Source: Chitinophagaceae bacterium LGM1 (GTDB lineage Bacteria; Bacteroidota; Bacteroidia; Chitinophagales; Chitinophagaceae). Taken from it: a stretch of 64,000 bases of DNA. The position numbers were made by a program, and so were the translations under genes. The notes below the pieces were generated by a model. It had not been told where the DNA came from. It searched no databases and worked only from the letters and a program-made list of their open reading frames with translations. The DNA lies in contig CP075895.1 in assembly GCA_018604165.1 (NCBI GenBank), forward strand, positions 372,001 through 436,000. The letters run 5' to 3'. Below are positions 43,932 through 52,805 of the stretch, in pieces; position 1 is the first letter of the stretch, and every line of letters begins with the position of its first letter.

Positions 43932-44588
43932 ATGAACAAAACCAAAAGCATAGTAGTAGCGAGCCTGATGGCGGGGTTGGGACTGGTGTCTTGTACCGAA
44001 AATGGTAGCAAGCATCGTAACCCCGGTAAAATCTATGCTCCGGACATGACCTACTCTCGTGCTTATGATGCGTACACTGCCAACCCCAACTTTGCAGACG
44101 GTCAAACAAGCCGTAAGCCAATAGCGGGTACTGTAGCTATGGGTCACGAATTGCCCGACCATATGGTAGAAGGTGATACAAACGGCTATAAAGCATTTAC
44201 CACAAGCATGCGCTTCAACGAGGCTGAAATGGCGGAAGGTAAGCGTTTGTTCAACATCTATTGCGGTGTGTGTCATGGTACAAACCTTGATGGGCAAGGT
44301 CCGTTGTATGTAAGCGGTAAGTTTGCAGCCATGCCTGCCAACCTGAAAGATGCTAAGTATTTGCGTATGCCTGTAGGTACTATGTATGCAGCCATTAAAT
44401 ACGGTAAGGGTGTGATGGGGTCTTATGCCAGCCAACTGGATGTAAAACAACGCTGGATGGTGATAGCCTACATAAAGCAAGTGCAGGCAGCTAATGGCGG
44501 TGATGCATTTGCCTTTGGCGCAACAGCTACAGCGCCCGCTGCTGATACAGCAAAAGCAGTAGCAACCACTGAAACAGCTAAACACTAA
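43932..44588 (+). CDS. actE: mono-heme lipoprotein cytochrome c, ActE
   Basis: 218 residues. A lipoprotein signal peptide ends with lipobox LVSC at about residue 21. One heme motif, CGVCH, near residue 112, with a distal Met in MPVGTMYAAI or GVMGS. The tail is Ala/Thr-rich and low-complexity. ActE receives electrons from ActA and may hand them to the oxidase. Confidence 0.92.
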   Translation: MNKTKSIVVASLMAGLGLVSCTENGSKHRNPGKIYAPDMTYSRAYDAYTANPNFADGQTSRKPIAGTVAMGHELPDHMVEGDTNGYKAFTTSMRFNEAEMAEGKRLFNIYCGVCHGTNLDGQGPLYVSGKFAAMPANLKDAKYLRMPVGTMYAAIKYGKGVMGSYASQLDVKQRWMVIAYIKQVQAANGGDAFAFGATATAPAADTAKAVATTETAKH

Positions 44589-44635
44589 TAAGAAAACACA
44601 GAAAAAAGTAAACGTACTTCTAATATAATATTACA

Positions 44636-45850
44636 ATGACAGAACGTTTTGAGATACCGGCACGATTGAGGAATACCAGCCTTGCTTTAATAGCAGTAGG
44701 TGTACTGGTACTGATACTGGGCGGTGTAACAATGCTGGGCGGACATGACCACCACGATAAAACCCGCTTTTGGCTGGTACTGTTGCAAAACAGCGTATTC
44801 TTCCTGTTGCTGAGTGTAGCCAGCGTATTTATACAAGCTGCCGCATCACTGGCACAGGGTGGTTGGATAGTAGCTTACAAAAGAGTACCCGAAGCCATCG
44901 GTGCGAATGTTTGGGTTTTCGGGCTGATAGCAGGTGCTATACTTATATTCATTGCAACAGGTTTTAGTGTTGACGGTCATAACACCATCTACCACTGGGT
45001 ACACCCCGAAGGTGATAGAATACTGGAAGGCAAAAAAGCATTCCTGAACAAAGAGATGTTCATAGGCTTTACCATTGTTACCATTGCGTTGTGGTCTTTC
45101 TTCGGCCGTAAATTCCGTGCTCTTTCTCTGGCACAGGAAAATGCCCCTAAGAACAGTACAAAAGTGTACTGGACAATGTTCAAATGGTCTGCAGGCTTCC
45201 TGTTGGTATATGCGCTTACACAAATGAGCACTACACCTTGGTTGTGGATTATGAGCATTGACGCACACTGGTATTCTACTATGTTTAGTTGGTACACATT
45301 TGCCAGTGCATTTGTAAGTGGTATGTCGGTTATCCTGTTGTTTGTAGTATTCCTGAAAAACAATGGTAATCTGGAACTGGTTACAAAAGAGCACATACAC
45401 GATTTGGGTAAATTCATGTTCGCGTTTAGTGTATTCTGGACGTACGTTTGGTTTGCACAGTACATGCTGATATGGTATAGTAATATACCCGAAGAAACTA
45501 CTTACTTCAAAATGCGCCAGCATGGCCCTTACAGCCTGATATGGTACTCTGTATTCATCATCAACTTCATCATGCCGATATTGATACTGATGGCACGCCC
45601 CAGCAAGCGCAACTACTTTACGGTAACATTCATGGCAATGGTTATCATATTCGGTCACTGGTTAGATTTTTACATCATGACAATGCCTGGCCCGCTGGGT
45701 AAGCATTGGCACCTTGGCTGGTATGAGTTGGGTATATTTATGGGCTTTGCAGGCTTGCTGATATTTGTTGTATCAAACACGCTGACAAAATCATCGTTGG
45801 TGCCGGGCAACCACCCGTTGCTGAAAGAAGCGATGCTGCACCAGAGCTAA
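44636..45850 (+). CDS. actF: alternative complex III membrane subunit ActF
   Basis: 404 residues, about ten membrane helices, ActC-like but shorter. It belongs to the quinol:cytochrome c oxidoreductase quinone-binding subunit 2 family (landmarks WKALLQ-like N-terminus, HWYSTMFSWYTFASAF near 218, ARPSKRNYFTV near 320). The first periplasmic loop contains GGHDHHDKT. It is probably in contact with the cytochrome oxidase. Confidence 0.92.
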   Translation: MTERFEIPARLRNTSLALIAVGVLVLILGGVTMLGGHDHHDKTRFWLVLLQNSVFFLLLSVASVFIQAAASLAQGGWIVAYKRVPEAIGANVWVFGLIAGAILIFIATGFSVDGHNTIYHWVHPEGDRILEGKKAFLNKEMFIGFTIVTIALWSFFGRKFRALSLAQENAPKNSTKVYWTMFKWSAGFLLVYALTQMSTTPWLWIMSIDAHWYSTMFSWYTFASAFVSGMSVILLFVVFLKNNGNLELVTKEHIHDLGKFMFAFSVFWTYVWFAQYMLIWYSNIPEETTYFKMRQHGPYSLIWYSVFIINFIMPILILMARPSKRNYFTVTFMAMVIIFGHWLDFYIMTMPGPLGKHWHLGWYELGIFMGFAGLLIFVVSNTLTKSSLVPGNHPLLKEAMLHQS

Positions 45851-45914
45851 TAAAAGAAACAAAGAATAACGAACACAGTATAACTATTTTAAGTAAATAC
45901 AAGAATTACTGACC

Positions 45915-46961
45915 ATGTCGGGACTTTTAGCGATAATACTAATGATGCTGGTATTTGTTATCATATACCAGATAGCAAAAGCAAGTGAGTATGCTACCAT
46001 ATTGCGTGGCGAAGAAAAGATAAATGCAAGGGTGAACCGTACCATGGCATGGTTGCTGGTTGCGTTTTTCTTCCTTGGCCTGTATGGTATATGGATGTGC
46101 CACGAGGCATTGATAGACAGGATGTTGCCTGTTTCCGCATCAGACCACGGTGTGCAGTACGACAGCATGTTCGTAGTAACATTGGTGGTAACGGGTATCG
46201 TATTCTTCATTACCCAAACGGCACTTTTCTGGTTTGCATACCGCTACCAGTCAACCGAAAAACGTACGGCATTCTTCTACCCGCATAACAACAAACTGGA
46301 ACTTTTGTGGACTACCGTACCTGCCATAGCGATGGCGGTATTGGTAACAATAGGCTTGCGCAACTGGATACACATGACATCTGCACCACCTAAAGAAGCG
46401 ATGGTAGTAGAAGTGGTAGGTAAACAATTTAACTGGCTTATCCGTTATCCTGGTAAGGATGGTGTGATGGGTAAGCGCGATTTCAGGAAGATAAACGATG
46501 CGAACAATGTATTGGGACTTGACTGGAGCGATAAAGACAATGCAGATGACATCATAGCACAAAACGGTGAACTGCACCTTGTGGTGAACAAACCTGTTAG
46601 CCTGTTGATAGGTTCAAGGGATGTGATACATGACGTTGGACTGCCGCACTTCCGTATGAAGATGGATGCCGTGCCGGGTATCGTTACTACGATATGGTTT
46701 ACGCCAACCATCACAACGGCGAGGATGAAAGAAATTACGGGTAATAAGGATTTCGTGTACGAAATATCTTGTGACCAGATGTGCGGTAAGGGTCACTACT
46801 CTATGCGTGGTACGGTGATAGTGGAAACACAGGAAGAGTATGACGCGTGGATGGCTAAACAGCAGACGTATTATGCATCTGCCAACCCAGCACCTGCTGC
46901 CGACAGTACAGCAGCAGCACAACCAACAACTGATAGTGTTAAAGCAATAACGATGAAGTAA
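45915..46961 (+). CDS. coxB: cytochrome c oxidase subunit II
   Basis: 348 residues. Two extra hydrophobic stretches near the N-terminus (about 1-18 and 44-62) precede the usual two helices (about 83-105 and 127-144). The CuA site is complete: HDVGLPHF with one His, and CDQMCGKGHYSM with the two Cys, the second His and the Met. Subunit II takes electrons from cytochrome c to subunit I. The tail after residue 315 is Ala/Pro/Thr-rich. Confidence 0.96.
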   Translation: MSGLLAIILMMLVFVIIYQIAKASEYATILRGEEKINARVNRTMAWLLVAFFFLGLYGIWMCHEALIDRMLPVSASDHGVQYDSMFVVTLVVTGIVFFITQTALFWFAYRYQSTEKRTAFFYPHNNKLELLWTTVPAIAMAVLVTIGLRNWIHMTSAPPKEAMVVEVVGKQFNWLIRYPGKDGVMGKRDFRKINDANNVLGLDWSDKDNADDIIAQNGELHLVVNKPVSLLIGSRDVIHDVGLPHFRMKMDAVPGIVTTIWFTPTITTARMKEITGNKDFVYEISCDQMCGKGHYSMRGTVIVETQEEYDAWMAKQQTYYASANPAPAADSTAAAQPTTDSVKAITMK

Positions 46962-47004
46962 TCGTTCTGTTAATTGAAGTACAGAACAACAAAAAGTGCA
47001 AAAA

Positions 47005-48822
47005 ATGAGCGACGTTATCATTCAAGGAACTAGTACAGCGCACACACACGATGCGCACGGCGGACATCATGGCCACGAACACCATGAGCAGCACTTCATT
47101 ACGAAGTATATCTTCAGCCAAGACCATAAAATCATCGGTAAGCAATTCCTGATTACAGGTATTATATGGGCTATCATTGGTGCGTTGATGTCGGTATTCT
47201 TCCGCTTGCAGCTTGGTTTCCCCAACGAAACGTTCCCTATTATGGAAAAGTTTCTGGGTGAGTGGGCAAAAGGTGGTAAGCTGAACCCTGAGTTTTATTA
47301 TGCATTGGTAACGATGCACGGTACTATATTGGTATTCTTCGTGTTGACGGCAGGCTTGAGCGGTACATTCGCTAACCTGCTCATTCCTCTGCAAATAGGC
47401 GCGCGCGATATGGCTTCGCCTTTTATGAACATGCTGTCTTACTGGTTCTTCTTTATATCAAGTGTATTCATGTTCGTATCCCTGTTTATTCAAACAGGTC
47501 CTGCATCAGGTGGCTGGACAACTTATCCGCCATTGAGCGCACTGAAAGAAGCATCTATGGGTTCGGGCTTGGGTATGGACTTGTGGTTGATAAGCATGGC
47601 ACTGTTCGTTGTATCATCATTGTTGGGTGGTCTTAACTATATCTCTACCATCCTCAACATGCGTACTAAGGGTATGACCATGACACGTATGCCACTGACT
47701 ATCTGGGCATTGTTCTTCACGGCTGTACTGGGTGTATTGTCTTTCCCTGTACTGTTCTCTGGTTTCGTTCTGCTGATATTTGACCGCAACTTCGGTACCA
47801 GCTTCTACTTGTCAGAGATATTCATTGGTGGTAAAGCATTGTCGCACATTGGCGGTTCTGCCATCTTGTACCAGCACTTGTTCTGGTTCTTGGGCCACCC
47901 AGAGGTGTACATCATCATGCTGCCGGGTATGGGTATGGCATCAGAAGTATTGTCAAACCACAGCCGTAAGCCAATCTTTGGTTATACAGCGATGATTATA
48001 TCATTGATAGGTATCACTGTACTGGCATTCGTAGTATGGGCGCACCACATGTTCGTTACGGGTATGAGTCCGTTCCTCGGTTCAATCTTCGTATTGTTGA
48101 CATTGTTGATTGCCGTACCATCTGCAGTTAAAGTGTTCAACTGGTTGACGACGATGTGGAAAGGTAATATCCGCTTCACAGTGCCCATGATGTTTGCTAT
48201 TGGTTTCGTATCACTGTTTATATCAGGTGGTCTTACAGGTTTGTTCCTCGGTAACTCTGCTTTGGATATTCACCTGCACGATACGTACTTCGTGGTTGCC
48301 CACTTCCACATTGTAATGGGTGTATCTGCGTTCTTCGGTATGTTCGCGGGTATCTACCACTGGTTCCCTAAGATGTTTGGCCGCTTTATGAATAATACGC
48401 TGGGTTATATCCACTTTTTCATAACGCTTGCTGGTGCTTACCTCATCTTCTGGCCTATGCACTACGAAGGTATTGCTGGTATGCCACGCCGTTACTACGA
48501 CTACAGCGCATGGGAGTCTTTCAAAAACTTCGAAAGCCTGAACAGCTTTATCAGTATTGCTGCTATATTAGTGTTCTTCGCGCAACTGATATTCGTAGTA
48601 AACTTCTTCGTAAGTATCTTCCGCGGACGTAAGATGACTACACAAAATCCATGGGGTTCTCCTACATTGGAGTGGACTACGCCTATCAATCCCGGACACG
48701 GTAACTGGGAAGGTGATATTCCTGAAGTGTATCGTTGGCCATACGATTATAAAGATGATGGCAATGGCAACGACTTCATCTCGCAAACAACACCGTTGAA
48801 ACCGGGCGAAGAAGCACACTAA
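47005..48822 (+). CDS. coxA: cytochrome c oxidase subunit I (aa3 type)
   Basis: 605 residues from ATG 47005 (in-frame GTG at 46996 is less likely). Twelve helices; HHMFVTGM and HPEVYIIMLPGMGM supply heme a3/CuB ligands (His in WFLGHPEVY) and the K-pathway region. The first 30 residues are His-rich (HTHDAHGGHHGHEHHEQH). The protein ends in GEEAH. No subunit III follows; the next gene is convergent. Confidence 0.97.
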   Translation: MSDVIIQGTSTAHTHDAHGGHHGHEHHEQHFITKYIFSQDHKIIGKQFLITGIIWAIIGALMSVFFRLQLGFPNETFPIMEKFLGEWAKGGKLNPEFYYALVTMHGTILVFFVLTAGLSGTFANLLIPLQIGARDMASPFMNMLSYWFFFISSVFMFVSLFIQTGPASGGWTTYPPLSALKEASMGSGLGMDLWLISMALFVVSSLLGGLNYISTILNMRTKGMTMTRMPLTIWALFFTAVLGVLSFPVLFSGFVLLIFDRNFGTSFYLSEIFIGGKALSHIGGSAILYQHLFWFLGHPEVYIIMLPGMGMASEVLSNHSRKPIFGYTAMIISLIGITVLAFVVWAHHMFVTGMSPFLGSIFVLLTLLIAVPSAVKVFNWLTTMWKGNIRFTVPMMFAIGFVSLFISGGLTGLFLGNSALDIHLHDTYFVVAHFHIVMGVSAFFGMFAGIYHWFPKMFGRFMNNTLGYIHFFITLAGAYLIFWPMHYEGIAGMPRRYYDYSAWESFKNFESLNSFISIAAILVFFAQLIFVVNFFVSIFRGRKMTTQNPWGSPTLEWTTPINPGHGNWEGDIPEVYRWPYDYKDDGNGNDFISQTTPLKPGEEAH

Positions 48823-48844
48823 AAACAAATAAGTTTAATCATAC

Positions 48845-48874
48845 AAATCCCGCTTAGTTTACTAAGCGGGATTT
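48845..48874 (+). terminator. Rho-independent terminator of the respiratory operon
   Basis: Twelve-base stem (48845-48856 with 48863-48874), loop GTTTAC, then T residues. It ends the actA-coxA transcript. Confidence 0.93.
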
Positions 48875-48904
48875 TTTTATTCGATTGATGTAGCAGAAAA
48901 AATA

Positions 48905-48931
48905 AAGCCGTTGGAGATTATCCAACGGCTT
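48905..48931 (-). terminator. Rho-independent terminator of trigger factor gene
   Basis: Eleven-base perfect stem (48905-48915 with 48921-48931), 5-base loop; on the minus strand a T-rich tail follows. It lies 24 bases after the tig stop. Confidence 0.9.
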
Positions 48932-48954
48932 AGTTATGTATAGCTTATTTACTA

Positions 48955-50334
48955 TTAATGATGATGGTGGTGTGCAGCGTGTGCATCCGGCAGTTTGAAG
49001 AATTCTTCTTCAGGTATTTCTTTTTCAGTTACATCAAACTGTGTTTCCAGAAAAAGGAACAGTTTGTCGAACAACAGGCGGCGATATGTTTCATCCATCG
49101 TTTTGTTGTCTTTCAATACCTTTTGCATATAGCTTTCCAGCCAAGGAGCATCGCCATCTGCACCCATACCAAAGTAGCCTAATACCTGTGCTTTGATGTG
49201 TTCTTTTACTTCTTCTATGCTTACAGTAATGTCGTTGTCTGCTATCAGTTTGTCAGATACCAGCGTCCAGCGTAGTTGATGGTCGAAACCGCCAAATTCG
49301 TTTTCTACTTCCGTAGCACTCTTTGGTTTTTCACCGCCTTCTTTCAGCCAACGCTTCAGGAAAGGTACGGGCAGTTCAAACGGTGTTTGATGTACCAGCA
49401 GTTCGTAAATTTCGTTGTGCAGGCGTTCGCGGCTCACACGGTCGTATTCCTTACCTAATTCAGTACGCAACTTTTCTTTAAAGGCAGCTTCGTCTTTTAT
49501 TTCGTCGTTAGGGAATATCTGTGCAAACAGTTCTTCGTTCAGTTCGCGTGGCATCAGTTTAGCAACACGTGTCAGCGTGCATTTGTAAAAATTGTTAGCA
49601 GCTTCCACACCCTGTTTCAGCGGGTCTTTCATAAAGCCAGCCAGTTCTTCTTCTGTACACACATCTACAGGGCGTATTACAAACGATTCTTCATTCTTTT
49701 TGCCCATCAATAGTTGCTGCAGTTTAGCAGGCAGTTTTTCCAATACGACGGTATCTTCCACCATTGCAGATTCTGGCTGCACATTGCCATCAGCATCGCT
49801 CAATTCGTATTTACAATAGATGATATCGTCTTTAGTAGCTACTTCAGCTTGTGTTTCTGCATTGCCATAACGCTTGGTGATGCGCTCTATCTCATCTTCC
49901 ACCATCTTGTCAGACACCGCAATCTTATACTTAGTCAGCGCCGCTTTCTTTTTGATAGGTGTTATTTCAAAATCGGGTTTTACACCTATTTCAAAAGCAA
50001 AATCAACATCAGAAGGGCTGTTCATATCCAGCTTCATAGGTTGCTCATTAGGCATCACCATCGGCTGTGCGAATATGGCCAGTTTTTCGTTTTGCAGATA
50101 TTCTTCCAATTTAGTGCCGGCCGCGCGTAGTACTTCGTCGCTGAAGATAGACTGACCGTACATTTTCTTAACCATGCCGGTAGGCACGTTGCCTTTGCGG
50201 AAGCCCGGCACATTAGCCGTTTTAGCGTATTGTTTCAGCGATTTCTCGAAAGACGGCATATAGTCGTCCTTGCCCAGTTTTACAATTATCTTATCATGCA
50301 GCGTACCGATGTTTTCGCGCGTTACCGTAGCCAT
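48955..50334 (-). CDS. tig: trigger factor with poly-His tail
   Basis: 459 residues. The ribosome-binding signature GFRKGNVP is at about 43-50 (canonical GFRxGxxP). The chaperone body follows, with helical arms after residue 250. The peptidyl-prolyl isomerase domain is divergent, as usual in Bacteroidota. The chain ends AHAAHHHHH, a native His tail. Trigger factor shields nascent chains at the ribosome exit. Confidence 0.93.
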   Translation of the reverse strand: MATVTRENIGTLHDKIIVKLGKDDYMPSFEKSLKQYAKTANVPGFRKGNVPTGMVKKMYGQSIFSDEVLRAAGTKLEEYLQNEKLAIFAQPMVMPNEQPMKLDMNSPSDVDFAFEIGVKPDFEITPIKKKAALTKYKIAVSDKMVEDEIERITKRYGNAETQAEVATKDDIIYCKYELSDADGNVQPESAMVEDTVVLEKLPAKLQQLLMGKKNEESFVIRPVDVCTEEELAGFMKDPLKQGVEAANNFYKCTLTRVAKLMPRELNEELFAQIFPNDEIKDEAAFKEKLRTELGKEYDRVSRERLHNEIYELLVHQTPFELPVPFLKRWLKEGGEKPKSATEVENEFGGFDHQLRWTLVSDKLIADNDITVSIEEVKEHIKAQVLGYFGMGADGDAPWLESYMQKVLKDNKTMDETYRRLLFDKLFLFLETQFDVTEKEIPEEEFFKLPDAHAAHHHHH

Positions 50335-50367
50335 AATCTTCTACTTGTTTTTTTAAAGGTTTTAAAA

Positions 50368-50391
50368 AAGCCGATACATGGGTACCGGCTT
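50368..50391 (-). terminator. terminator downstream of tRNA-Leu
   Basis: Stem of six plus three pairs with one mismatch (arms 50368-50373 and 50386-50391), then T residues on the minus strand. It lies between the tRNA and the tig gene. Confidence 0.75.
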
Positions 50392-50406
50392 GTTACTGTT
50401 TTTTTG

Positions 50407-50488
50407 TGCGGGTGGAGGGACTCGAACCCCCAAGCCTCGCGGCACTAGATCCTAAGTCTAGCGTGTCTGCCAATTTCACCACACCCGC
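50407..50488 (-). tRNA. tRNA-Leu (anticodon UAG)
   Basis: 82 bases on the minus strand: acceptor stem GCGGGTG paired with CACCCGC, discriminator A, D-arm, anticodon stem CTAGA/TCTAG with loop CTTAGGA (anticodon TAG), a variable arm, and T-arm GGTTCGAGTCC. The 3' CCA is not encoded. A full TTTG / TACCTTTG promoter precedes it and a terminator follows. Confidence 0.96.
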
Positions 50489-50499
50489 AAAACGGGTGG

Positions 50500-50530
50500 C
50501 AAAGGTAAGCATTTTTAGTAAGTACCCAAA
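50500..50530 (-). promoter_or_regulatory. promoter of tRNA-Leu
   Basis: On the minus strand TTTG at 50527-50530, a 19-base spacer and TACCTTTG at 50500-50507. The -7 box ends 11 bases before the tRNA 5' end. Confidence 0.8.
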
Positions 50531-50543
50531 GAAGAAATTCCTT

Positions 50544-50607
50544 TTGTCATGCAATTACCATATCTGGGTAAACTATTGTCATGAGCTATTAATTGTCATT
50601 ATTTTTA
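50544..50607 (+). promoter_or_regulatory. promoter region with three TTGTCAT repeats
   Basis: TTGTCAT at 50544-50550, 50576-50582 and 50593-50599; the second overlaps the -33 TTG of a candidate promoter (TTG, 21-base spacer, TATTTTTA at 50600-50607). The repeats could be binding sites for the response regulator encoded at 50630. Confidence 0.45.
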
Positions 50608-50629
50608 TATCAAGAAAAACAGACCAATC

Positions 50630-51340
50630 ATGACACATAGAGAAACCAAAGCCTCCCTGTTGGTAGTAGAAGATGAAGAAAGCCTTCGGGACGCGCTAAA
50701 GCTGAATCTGGAATTGGAAGGGTATGAAGTAACAACTGCCGACAATGGCCCATCCGTAATAAAAATGGTAAAAAATGAGCATTTCGACCTCATAATACTC
50801 GACATTATGCTGCCCGATATGGATGGCATTACCGTCTGCGAAACCATCAGGATGCAGCACAATGATGTGCCCATTATGTTCCTTTCTGCCCGAAATACAG
50901 GTGCTGACAGGGTAGAGGGGCTAAAAAAAGGCGGGGACGACTATATGACCAAGCCCTTTAATCTGGAAGAACTGCTGCTAAGGGTAGAAAAGCTGATTGT
51001 AAAGGATAAAAAGATTAAAGCACCACAGTCTATAGCCGATGTGTATGAGTTTGATGGTTGTAGAATTGATTTTGCGGCACATGAGTGTATAGACGTAGCT
51101 AAAAAGCCACAGGAACTGAGCAAAAAAGAGGCGGCTTTGCTGAAATTGCTGATAGAACATGAGGGGCAGGTAGTATCCCGAGAGCATATTTTACAGGTGG
51201 TTTGGGGCTATAATGTGTACCCGACTACCCGTACGATTGACAACTTTATTCTCAATTTCCGGAAGTATTTTGAGAAAGACAGCCGCAACCCCAAACATTT
51301 TCATTCTGTAAGGGGTATAGGATATAAGTTTACGGCATGA
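50630..51340 (+). CDS. OmpR-family response regulator
   Basis: 236 residues. Receiver domain with phosphorylated Asp58 in LIILDIMLPDMDG, Lys108 in DDYMTKPFN and Thr/Ser switch at SARNTG; winged-helix output domain with LSKKEAALLKLLIEHEGQVV and TRTIDNFILNFRKYF. No histidine kinase in the neighbourhood. The tRNA gene upstream is on the other strand. Possible self-regulation is suggested by upstream TTGTCAT repeats. Confidence 0.94.
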   Translation: MTHRETKASLLVVEDEESLRDALKLNLELEGYEVTTADNGPSVIKMVKNEHFDLIILDIMLPDMDGITVCETIRMQHNDVPIMFLSARNTGADRVEGLKKGGDDYMTKPFNLEELLLRVEKLIVKDKKIKAPQSIADVYEFDGCRIDFAAHECIDVAKKPQELSKKEAALLKLLIEHEGQVVSREHILQVVWGYNVYPTTRTIDNFILNFRKYFEKDSRNPKHFHSVRGIGYKFTA

Positions 51341-51398
51341 TTGTACCTTTGAAAGTTTTTAGTATTTTCATAGCCGAATTTATTTCAAACAACCGTCA

Positions 51399-51719
51399 AT
51401 GATGCGTAAGTATATACTATTAGCTTTTACGGCACTGACAGTATTAGCTGTTGCCTGTAAGAAAGACAAGAATATGGATAAAGCCACTATTGTGGATACA
51501 GGTGATATTGCAAAAGATGGATGCGGCTACATGTTGCAGTTGGAAAAAGACGGCTCGCTTGTAAGGCCTAAATATATGCCCAGCAGTTATCAGCACAATG
51601 GTATGAAAGTGAAAGTGAAGCTGAACCGAGACGGAGAAGGTGAGATATGTAATACATACCCCACCAAAAAGTTTTACGAGATTGTAGAAATCGTTGACAT
51701 AAAAAAAGACCTTGATTAA
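51399..51719 (+). CDS. small hypothetical lipoprotein
   Basis: 106 residues. Lipobox LAVAC with Cys near residue 20. The mature part is Lys/Asp-rich and has two further Cys residues (DGCGYM and GEICNTYP), possibly forming a disulfide. Family not recognised. Its stop lies inside the terminator. Confidence 0.75.
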   Translation: MMRKYILLAFTALTVLAVACKKDKNMDKATIVDTGDIAKDGCGYMLQLEKDGSLVRPKYMPSSYQHNGMKVKVKLNRDGEGEICNTYPTKKFYEIVEIVDIKKDLD

Positions 51720-51729
51720 GGTCTTTTTT
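51702..51729. terminator. bidirectional terminator
   Basis: A-rich arm 51702-51713 pairs with 51718-51729 around loop GATT; it includes the stop codon of the lipoprotein gene. The convergent MbnH-like gene ends at 51746. Confidence 0.9.
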
Positions 51730-51745
51730 CTTTTTGAGAAGTTTT

Positions 51746-52795
51746 TTATTGAGGCTCTGCAAAGAGTGGGTTCTTAGTAAATGCTTCGTCGTTAAGTGTA
51801 TTTAAGAAAGATAATAAGTCTTCTTTTTCATTAGTTGTTAGCGGGATGCCTGTTGCCAAACCCGCATCTAATGTAGGTGATTGTACGATGCCTGTTGTAT
51901 AGTGATTCAATACCTGATCAAGTGTATTAAACCTGCCATCGTGCATGTAAGGCCATGTGTATTTCAGGTTTCTCAATGATGGCATTTTGAATTTGTACAA
52001 ATCGTTGGTATTCAGTGTAATGGTTGCTCGTCCGCTATCATTTTCAGTGGTAACAGCTAAGCCATTGTTACGAAATGAGAAATCTGTAAACAGCGGTTCT
52101 TTGTGGCAAGATGCACATTTTTGTTTAAACACCTCATAACCGGCTAATTCTTGCGTTGTCATGGCGACGCCTGCTTCGCCGCGTTTATATTTATCGTACT
52201 TGCTGTCTGCAGATACCATCATGCCCATAAACTGTGCAAATGCCCAAGACATGCGCTGTGTGTTAATCGTTTCATCGCCAAAAGCGGCTTTGAACATAGT
52301 GCGGTAAGTAGCATCGCCACGTAGTTTGTTCAGCACATTATCCAAGGTTTCATCCATTTCTACAGGGTTCTGTATAGGTGCTACGGGTTGGCTTTCTATA
52401 TGGTTGATGCCGCCGTCCCACATAAAAGATGTATGCCAGTTTAGGTTGAATAATGCAGGCGAGTTGCGCGGGCCCAGCAAGTCATCCACGCCATGGCTTA
52501 CAGGGTGGTCTATCTGTGCAAAGCCCGAAAACTGTTGATGACAGCTACCGCATGATACGGTGTTATCTCTTGACAAGCGAGGGTCGTAAAACAATTTACG
52601 CCCCAACTCAAAACCTTCTCGTGTAAGTTTATTATTGCCATTGAAGTTGTATACAGGCTGCGGCCATCCTTGCGGAACGTTAAACGCAATAGGTGCCGAT
52701 ACTTTAGGTTCAAAGCTGGGGTCTGGTTTGCAGGAAATAAATGTAGCAATGCCTGCAAATAGTATTGTTGATAAAATAGTCAGTTGCTTTTTCAT
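51746..52795 (-). CDS. di-heme cytochrome c peroxidase / MauG family, MbnH-like
   Basis: 349 residues from the Met at 52795 (a Met six codons upstream would overlap the previous gene). Lipobox FISC near residue 22. Two heme motifs, CGSCH near 80 and CASCH near 228, with the family's GRKLFYDPRLS and SCHQQFSGFA. Di-heme MauG-type enzymes oxidise protein tryptophans with high-valent iron. The adjacent MbnP-family gene makes the MbnH role more likely than H2O2 removal. Confidence 0.87.
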   Translation of the reverse strand: MKKQLTILSTILFAGIATFISCKPDPSFEPKVSAPIAFNVPQGWPQPVYNFNGNNKLTREGFELGRKLFYDPRLSRDNTVSCGSCHQQFSGFAQIDHPVSHGVDDLLGPRNSPALFNLNWHTSFMWDGGINHIESQPVAPIQNPVEMDETLDNVLNKLRGDATYRTMFKAAFGDETINTQRMSWAFAQFMGMMVSADSKYDKYKRGEAGVAMTTQELAGYEVFKQKCASCHKEPLFTDFSFRNNGLAVTTENDSGRATITLNTNDLYKFKMPSLRNLKYTWPYMHDGRFNTLDQVLNHYTTGIVQSPTLDAGLATGIPLTTNEKEDLLSFLNTLNDEAFTKNPLFAEPQ

Positions 52796-52805
52796 ATACG
52801 CGTCA

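Noticed and set aside
44846-45658. 270-codon frame antisense to actF
   Set aside because: The sense frame is a clear membrane subunit; the antisense product is Tyr/Cys/His-rich with no family features.
48955-48990. Poly-His end of trigger factor as vector contamination
   Set aside because: The stop codon is followed by a natural terminator and a native convergent operon, with no vector-like sequence.
50406-50633. 75-codon frame beginning MRVEGLEPPS
   Set aside because: It is read through the tRNA-Leu gene, a familiar false call.
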